Assembly: GCF_032362555.1 (NCBI RefSeq)
Contig: NC_083511.1
Coordinates: 8,928,001-8,992,000, forward strand
Reading direction: 5' to 3'
Origin: Amyelois transitella
Lineage: Eukaryota > Arthropoda > Insecta > Lepidoptera > Pyralidae
DNA: 64,000 nucleotides
How positions within the stretch are numbered: the stretch's first letter is position 1; every line of letters begins with the position of its first letter. A model generated the notes under the pieces. It did no database searches. It was not told where the DNA came from and was given only the letters and a program-made list of their open reading frames with translations. Below, piece after piece: positions 58,401 through 64,000 of the stretch. The translations under genes and the position numbers were made by a program.

Positions 58401-59679
58401 CTCTTGCAGGGACATGGAGCCAACAGTCTTGAAATGACTGAAAGGTTTCTTTCAACTGTATGGCAATAATGGAATTGAGGTTTAAATTGTGATAGGCTTC
58501 GAGTTTATCGCCTGCAAGAAGAATCCTAAGTTTATTAGCCTTTCCTTAGTCGATTTTTACAACATCTATGAGAAAGATATGAAGTGATCCAATTTTTTAC
58601 TCTACTGCTTCTTCATATAATTTAAAAAAAGACGTAACCTATCGCCAGGATGAATAAGAACTCTAACTAAGGTCTATGCCTCTGTTTTTCCTTCCTCTCG
58701 GGGTTAATGTTGGTCACATCCTCACATCTCTGGAGAGGAGTTCGATCCTACAACTTCTTTTCAGATCCCCTCTTGGAGAAAGCCCGGGCACTCTTATGAT
58801 TACCCCCTTGCGAATTTAGTGCAACCTCAACATCTTTCTCCAGATTCCTAATTATTTATACAATATAAAAAAATTCAAGAAAATTAGTTAACAATTGAAG
58901 AGGTAACAAACAAATAAACTTAGTTTCGCATTAATAATATTAGTTGGGATTGATATAGATTCAATTATCAACTGAGCTAGTTTTGTGAGTGAGGAACTTT
59001 ATTCCAGCCTAAGATTCTCTAAGTTCAAAATGCTTCAATTTCTTACTTACTGGACCTGGTGGTTTAGGGTTAGAGCATTCAGACAAGGGCTTGGGGTCAC
59101 CTAGTTCTGGTATGTCACAGCACGCCGACAAAGGTTTCTGAAAGAGAGAAGTCAACTTTGATGTAACCTCAAGCTCTTTTGGATCAATAAAGCTAAATAG
59201 ATTCAGTTAAAAATTATTGTCTTTGATGATATTTGGACTATCATTAAAAAAAATATCTTAGTAGAATGTTATTTAATAAATAAGAATAGTTAGTAAAACG
59301 GCAAAAACTGAAATACTAATGTGAACATTTTAATTTTAAACACTTTCTGCCAAATTAATCTTAAAGTTATACTCACCAATGTAGCAACTTTACTATTTGT
59401 AACAAAATCCGCATTGCAAGTCTGAAAATTAATCAATAATAACGTAAATAATAAAAAAAGACAAGTACCACTATTATACATACATATAATCGCGTCTTTT
59501 TCCTTTACGGTGTAGACTGAGCCGCGAAAAACCCACTCAGCTAGATGTCTTACTAATATAATTGAGATTCTAGTAGTGACCACATAAACACGTTTAAAAA
59601 ATAAGTTTATTATCCAAACATAAGACACAAAGAAACTTACAGATACAAAGTAAATAAAAAATACAATAAATTTAAACAT
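55491..59679 (-). CDS. Plus-C odorant-binding protein OBP-C, 144 residues, short C-terminus
   Basis: Five phase-0 exons: 59,641-59,679, 59,377-59,421, 59,051-59,137, 58,135-58,368 and 55,491-55,520. Exon 1 is a signal peptide ([13 protein letters not shown]). Exon 3 has [18 protein letters not shown] with a proline-rich end (NPKPPGP). Exon 4 begins CDDVQC and includes [29 protein letters not shown]. Exon 5 adds only KCPDHAWKC before TGA. It is supported by a clean acceptor (TTTAACAG), the family CP pair and an AATAAA about 20 bases later. The chain has 11 cysteines and lacks the last one seen in OBP-A and OBP-B. Intron 4 (about 2.6 kb) holds an inverted repeat pair and a retroelement fragment. 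The exon 4 donor (AAG|GTTTGA) is weak, so the last exon is the least certain. Confidence 0.78.
55933..56250 (+). repeat. Left member of an inverted repeat pair
   Basis: Starting at AAGCTACATTAATTTCCATC and ending at GTTGCAAGCGTCATAAT, this stretch matches 57,390-57,690 in reverse complement with scattered substitutions and small gaps. It is preceded by ACTAGCTTTCCCCCGCGACT (55,829), a LINE-tail style start. Confidence 0.75.
56421..57076 (+). pseudogene. Retroelement C-terminal domain, frameshifted
   Basis: The first frame (to 56,837) holds a zinc-knuckle-like C-P-C-G ... YGHHGLSC ... RH motif. [11 protein letters not shown] helix and [11 protein letters not shown] ... [10 protein letters not shown] follow, which resembles the PD-(D/E)xK-like end of certain retrotransposon polyproteins. 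A one-base shift in the A-rich run near 56,811-56,822 moves the reading to another frame. That frame continues [20 protein letters not shown] to [11 protein letters not shown] and a TAA at 57,074-57,076. Without the shift the two halves form one domain order. No polymerase core is present. The clade is uncertain. It lies in OBP-C intron 4, antisense to that gene. Confidence 0.65.
57390..57690 (-). repeat. Right member of an inverted repeat pair
   Basis: It is the counterpart of 55,933-56,250, running from ATTATGACGCTTGCAACTTT to GATGGGAATTAATGTAGCT on the plus strand. The two flank the retroelement fragment. Confidence 0.75.
57705..58075 (+). repeat. LINE 3'-tail repeat (RTE-like)
   Basis: AGTAGCGGCCCGCTTGTGCA, GATAAAAAGTATCCTATTTT, AAGTTTCATCAAAATCGAAC and CATACAGACAGACAGAC follow the standard order of this tail class. 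Confidence 0.6.
58384..58608 (-). repeat. R260 repeat in OBP-C intron 3
   Basis: TACATACATATTATTATCTC, GGAGCCAACAGTCTTGAAAT and GAAAGATATGAAGTGATCC mark a diverged copy in the same direction as the gene. It begins within ~20 bases of the exon 4 acceptor. Confidence 0.75.
58640..58860 (+). repeat. Unclassified repeat, 'TCTCTGGAGAGGAG' family
   Basis: CTATCGCCAGGATGAATAAG, ACATCCTCACATCTCTGGAG and AAAGCCCGGGCACTC relate it to the copy at 54,230. Confidence 0.4.
59477..59582 (-). repeat. R260 repeat, partial, in OBP-C intron 1
   Basis: ATACATACATATAATCGCGT, ACGGTGTAGACTGAGCC and AATTGAGATTCTAGTAGTGA are recognisable. The direction is the same as the gene. Confidence 0.65.
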
Positions 59680-60183
59680 TTTTGTTAAACGCACTTTACT
59701 AGCAAAAAGTGTTGCTAAAGTGAGATACAAAAGTATGTTTACAAAGATATTCATTTGCATAAATATGTATGTATGTTTACAGCTTATCAATTACTTAAGT
59801 TAAAGGTCAATAATCTCGGTGATAAGAAAGGAGACTACATACTTGTGTGTTATTTTTATTGAATTATGTATTTCAGTTTATTTGTACATAATTTAGATTT
59901 TAATTATACACCTTTCTTTTTATTTTGAAATGGTTCTTGTTATTGGATCAAAGATGGAGACATTTGAAAATATTTTTAAATTTTCATTTCTGTGACAATC
60001 AAAAGAAATTCCGATTATATGTACAAAAATATGTATTTATTATAATTTAGGTATATAAAGGTATGGTACAAATTAAATGCACCAGGCACAAATAATGCTT
60101 ATTATATTACAAGTGCATTGTCGTCTTTATAATATCTTATTTTTATACGCTTCATTGTTATTGTTTACAATCACTGTAGTACA

Positions 60184-60243
60184 TTAGTCATTGGCTGAAC
60201 CCTGGCTTTCTAAGAATTTTTTTATGTATTGGAAGTTCTTTTC
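60184..60243 (-). CDS. Possible orphan last exon (19 codons plus stop)
   Basis: After a TTTTGTAACAG acceptor, a phase-0 frame reads EKNFQYIKKFLESQGSAND and then TAA. The phase matches the last exons of the nearby OBP genes and the strand is the same, but it lacks the CP pair and all cysteines. No upstream exons were found before the window end. A minus-strand AATAAA lies about 150 bases downstream (near 60,035). It may be the end of a fourth, decayed or unrelated gene, or chance. Confidence 0.25.
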   Translation of the reverse strand, partial: EKNFQYIKKFLESQGSAND

Positions 60244-60514
60244 CTGTTACAAAATAATATTATTTAGGTATATTCATATTTTATTTAGACTTTTGTTGAT
60301 ATTCTTTTTTTAGAAATTATTTTTAAAAAACAAATTGACGCCAGTTACCTAAATAATAAGTATGTGAACAAAAATAAAGGCGAAGAAGAATTTAGAACCT
60401 TTTGCGAAATAGTACCTCGTTTAACCGTTAGATAGCGCTTGGTATAATTCCTCTTGCTTATTTATTTTGTTGCAAAATTTTATCGAATTATGTTTGAAAG
60501 TTTTCTTTTTAGGG

Positions 60515-60650
60515 GTCCGTACCTAAAAGGTAAAAAGCTCCGCTGTGTGTCCGTCTGTATGTCACCAGGCTCTATCTCATAAACTCGTGATAGCTAGAAA
60601 GCTGAAATTTTTACAAATTATGTATTTCCATTGCCGCTATAAAAATAGTA
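60515..60650 (+). repeat. Interspersed repeat, 'GGGGTCCGTACC' family
   Basis: GGGGTCCGTACCTAAAAGGT, CTCCGCTGTGTGTCCGTCTG, GTCACCAGGCTCTATCTCAT and GCTGAAATTTTTACAAATTA form an ordered block that I recognise as a very common lepidopteran repeat start. Its class is not determined here. Confidence 0.6.
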
Positions 60651-61994
60651 TAATACGAAGAAGTAATTTCAAACAGCTAGTACACAATATTTTTCAAACA
60701 GTTGTTAATTAAAAAATTTATATTAACACAGTATTACAATATAAATATTATAAAATATCTCCACATTGAAACACATCCACCAACAAATTTAATAGTACTT
60801 ACTAACTAAAAGGTATTAATATTAGGGATTCTCTCCTCAAATTGGTATGAGATAATACAAGATTTACGCCTCAGCTAGACGTGTCAGAGTGATCACTTAT
60901 TGGAGCCAGCACATTCAGTTTATGTGTCGTAAAGCGACCTTTGGAGAGGCAATGAGAGAAGTGACGCATTCACACACTAATCAGTGACTTGGGAGTGTTT
61001 AGGCGTATACTTTTATCCTCTACCCTAGTTTACGTTCAGGCTAGAATGGGACCATCATTTACTTTGGGTTTAAAGTCTTCAGATACTAATATAGGATTTT
61101 TGTACTTAAAAATAATTATTTGATGTTAACCGATGTAGGGTTGTACAAAAATTTTAATTGCTTTCCTTTTTGACGTGAAAAAGTCTTATAATTCGATTGA
61201 GCCGGCTGCACGCACGAAAAAACATGACTCATGCGGCGTTACCTCGCTCTTAGGCGTTCCATGTAAGACTTGAAGTGCAAACGAGAGCGCGGAATGAACG
61301 ACAAAGAGGCACAATCGGCCTTCGCGTTCAGCAGCGTATACCTCCTTCTCTAAATACATATAAATCTATTAAACAAATGAAATTAAAATTTTCTTTTGAA
61401 TAATGCTTCCATTCCAACAGTATTTTCTTAAGACGTTGTCACGTTCAACTATCGTCAGTAAACCGACTTTACAGACAACCGATTTTTTTTAATTAATAAT
61501 ACGAACTTAATTTAACTAATAACTATCTAACTAACTTTAAAGTATAAAACTAATTTTAATGAAAGATAGTAGATATTACTAAGAGATTTAACAAATTTTA
61601 TAAAAGCATACAATCATTTTAATTTGAAATATCGTTCAGATATCTGTGTACCTACGTATGTATTTATAAAATCTTCTTAAATGCCCAACTCCAAAGCTGT
61701 TCACATCGGTACATCCACTTTTATAGCTCATAAAGAACATTGTCGCTAGAGGGCGCCTCACACCGCCATTGCGTTTTATTGCTATTTATCGCACAAACCG
61801 AACTGTTTACAGCCATGAGCGATCTGCATTCCACTTACATTGAAATCTCTACAACTGGAATTATTTGTTTTACTGGTTTGCGAAATGAATGGTTTTTTTT
61901 ACTCATTGAACGTGACTAATATTAATATTTCTGTGTTTTAAATTGATTATGATTTTAAAACCTTAAAATCTAGACATTAGCTGTTGACTCAATT
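60651..61994. other. Intergenic DNA, no gene seen
   Basis: Some GC-richer patches (61,195-61,340 and 61,740-61,840, the latter with GCTAGAGGGCGCCTC) have no open frames of note. Confidence 0.4.
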
Positions 61995-62226
61995 TATACC
62001 CCGTATATTATACCCCGTAAGGGATAAAGACGTGATTAAGTATATGTATGAACTTACCTTTGTTCTATTGTAAACTTTCGTGACTATTTCTATTTTTTTT
62101 AGATGAAAGATGCTGACAAAACCTTTTTTTATCTTACCTCTAAAAAACTAAACGCCCCTTTCAGCCTTTTCAAGACTGATAACTCTGTATAACCCGTAAG
62201 CGACAAAAATGTAATAACATGTATGT
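61995..62226 (+). repeat. Two R260 tail fragments in tandem
   Basis: ACCCCGTAAGGGATAAAGAC with a GTATATGTATG tail (to ~62,050) is one. CAGCCTTTTCAAGACTGATA through CATGTATGT (62,150-62,226) is the other. Both point the same way. Confidence 0.55.
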
Positions 62227-62685
62227 AAAAAAACACAATACAATTCTCTATCCCCTTTTGACCCAAAGATATTGTCGTTTTTTGAATAAAGTCAAAAATT
62301 ACATTCAACATCCTATAATTTAAAATTTTCATATAGTTAGGTATTCTTATTTCGAAAGTATCGAGTTTACGAAGTCTTTTAAGCCTTTTCAACGGTGAAA
62401 TTGCATTCGATTGCATACAATTGACATGTCGAAATCGCACGCTCCATTACGGACCGGCGTCGCGGCCATTCATCATACAACTCAGGAAGCGAACGCCTGA
62501 ATAGATGCAAAGCTATTGATAGCCTACAGTACCTGTAGTACCTGTCTGTGTGTATATTAGTAAGGTGCACTTTCACGAAATTGAGAGAGAGATACATGTC
62601 CAGTATCAAGTTTATGGAAGCAAAAAAAAAAGTAACTTGATTTCGATTGGACTCATCATTTCGTTTTTAAACAATCACGTAGGTA

Positions 62686-62868
62686 TGTGCCGTGTGGTTC
62701 CCAGCACTTTAATAAAATAGGACCATTCCATCTCTTACCCGTAGATATAGTAAAAGGCGACTAAGGGAATGGGTAATAAATTTAGTTATTTAATTTCAAT
62801 TTTATTCCGCAAGGCTGCTGGCTCCGTCTACCCCACAAGGGATATAGACGTGATTATATGAATGAATG
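62686..62868 (+). repeat. R260 repeat with central deletion
   Basis: The head GTGCCGTGTGGTTCCCAGCA and the tail GGCTCCGTCTACCCCACAAG are both present. The middle, including the hairpin, is shortened. Confidence 0.8.
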
Positions 62869-63029
62869 CTTTCTTCGATGTTCGATGTATTTAATAAGAA
62901 AATAAATTACTTCATTTGGAATGGACAAAAATTTTCGATTTTACATGATCACTTATTTTCAAGTTTCCGTGCTGGTCTGGTAGGAAAGAAAAAAAAACAT
63001 GCGTGGGCTGCTTTTCTTCGGGCGCAGAT

Positions 63030-63215
63030 TGTAAAAGTCAATCAAGGGAATGGCTAATATACTTGGAATTCTTTTAGGCGATGGACTAGCAACTTGTCGC
63101 TATTTTGAGACTCAATTTTATCATTATGCCAAACAGCTGAACGTGGCTTATCTTTTCAAGACTGTTGGCTCTGTCTACCCTGCACGGGATATAGACGTGA
63201 TTATATGTATGTATA
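63030..63215 (+). repeat. R260 repeat lacking the head
   Basis: GATGGACTAGCAACTTGTCG, AAACAGCTGAACGTGGC and TCTGTCTACCCTGCACGG lead to a TATGTATGTAT tail. Confidence 0.8.
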
Positions 63216-63378
63216 AAATTTAATTCGGTAATGGTAGACGCCTATTAAGGACGTAATTAAAGAGTTGATCGAGCAATAAAGTGCATGGCGCCGTAGTTCT
63301 TAAATCTATTATGTTGATATGCAAAATGCATCCAGGATAATACAAATTACTTTTTAATTACAAATACACTAAATATAG

Positions 63379-63641
63379 CCGTGTGGTTCCCGGCACCAAT
63401 ACAAAATAGAATAGGACCACTCCATCTCTTCCCATGGATGTCGTAAAAGGCGACTAAGGGATAGGCTTACAAACTTGGGGTTCTTTTTTAGGCGACGGGT
63501 TAGCAACCTCTCACTATTTGAATCTCAATTCTATCATTAAGTCAAATAGCTGAACGTGGCCATTCAGTCTTTTCAAGACTGTTGGCTCTGTCTACACTGC
63601 AAGGGATATAGACGTGACCATATATATATATATGTATGTAC
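63379..63641 (+). repeat. R260 repeat, full length
   Basis: It is complete, from GCCGTGTGGTTCCCGGCACC to the ATATATATGTATGTA tail, and is one of the least diverged copies in the window. Confidence 0.9.
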
Positions 63642-63817
63642 ACTAAATATTAAACTTAAAACTTAGGCAGTAAACTTAGTTTTCAGTAAATTTATTTGAC
63701 GTCAAACAATGTTGTGAAACCAAAAGATATGATAATTATTAAGGGATATGAAGTGTCCTATAATAATGAATAAAATTTTAGAATTTAAAAATTTGGATTT
63801 TAAACGAGCTGCTTGGT

Positions 63818-64000
63818 TTCGTGCCCTTTAGAATAGGATCACTTCATATCTTTCTGATGGATGTCGTAAAAGGCGAAAACGGGCAAGGCTAAGTAGTAGG
63901 CCAGCAACCAGACACTATTTTAATCATGATTTCACCATTAAGCCATACAGCTGAACGTGGCCATGCAGTCTTTTCAAGACTTTTTTCTCTGTCGGAGACA
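63818..64000 (+). repeat. R260 repeat cut by the window end
   Basis: A diverged head (TTGGTTTCGTGCCC), GATGGATGTCGTAAAAGGCG and ACAGCTGAACGTGGCCATGC are present. The tail would lie beyond 64,000. Confidence 0.75.

Noticed and set aside
59290..59790. 166-codon minus-strand frame
   Set aside because: It reads through OBP-C exons 1 and 2 and the intron with its R260 copy. The spliced OBP-C model explains the conserved parts.
62129..62609. Minus-strand frames of 76 and 103 codons upstream of the OBP array
   Set aside because: They have no OBP cysteine pattern and no signal peptide, and they overlap an R260 fragment.

Overview
The window looks like nuclear DNA of a moth or butterfly. It is AT-rich and has split genes with GT-AG introns. 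It carries tRNA-derived SINEs, Helitrons, LINE tails and a very abundant ~260-bp interspersed repeat of a kind I associate with lepidopteran genomes. The species cannot be told from the sequence. Coding exons were found by joining reading frames across splice sites by eye, so exon borders are predictions.

Layout. Positions 1 to ~30,600 are a gene-poor stretch of AT-rich DNA and repeat debris. It includes a perfect 61-bp inverted repeat (2827-2972), LINE coding tails (~25.1 and ~25.5 kb) and many copies of the 260-bp repeat, here called R260. Positions 30,701-34,829 are a PIF/Harbinger DNA transposon. It has an intact MYB/SANT-like partner gene (+) and a broken DDE transposase (-), which converge on a perfect palindrome. 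Next to it is a 916-bp hAT-type element with an 8-bp target duplication, which itself holds a tRNA-derived SINE.

The gene-bearing part starts at 38.9 kb. A three-exon gene (38,930-44,014, +) encodes a 1,452-residue secreted protein. It has a signal peptide, a long Thr/Ser-rich mucin-like region and a C-terminal serpin domain with an unusually long reactive loop and no inhibitory hinge. Tail to tail with it is a tandem array of three odorant-binding-protein genes (all -), here OBP-A (44.4-47.7 kb), OBP-B (49.4-52.2 kb) and OBP-C (55.5-59.7 kb). All three have five coding exons split at phase 0 and the cysteine layout of Plus-C OBPs: a CC pair followed by I-P, and a CP in the last exon. Their introns hold a Helitron, R260 copies and a retroelement coding fragment. 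From 60 to 64 kb I see no secure gene, only one possible orphan last exon and a run of same-direction R260 copies.

How the genes relate: the three OBPs are small secreted ligand-binding proteins that probably arose by tandem duplication. The serpin is also secreted, but nothing in the sequence links it functionally to the OBPs. The rest is a layered transposon landscape. No CRISPR, operon or prokaryotic feature is present.
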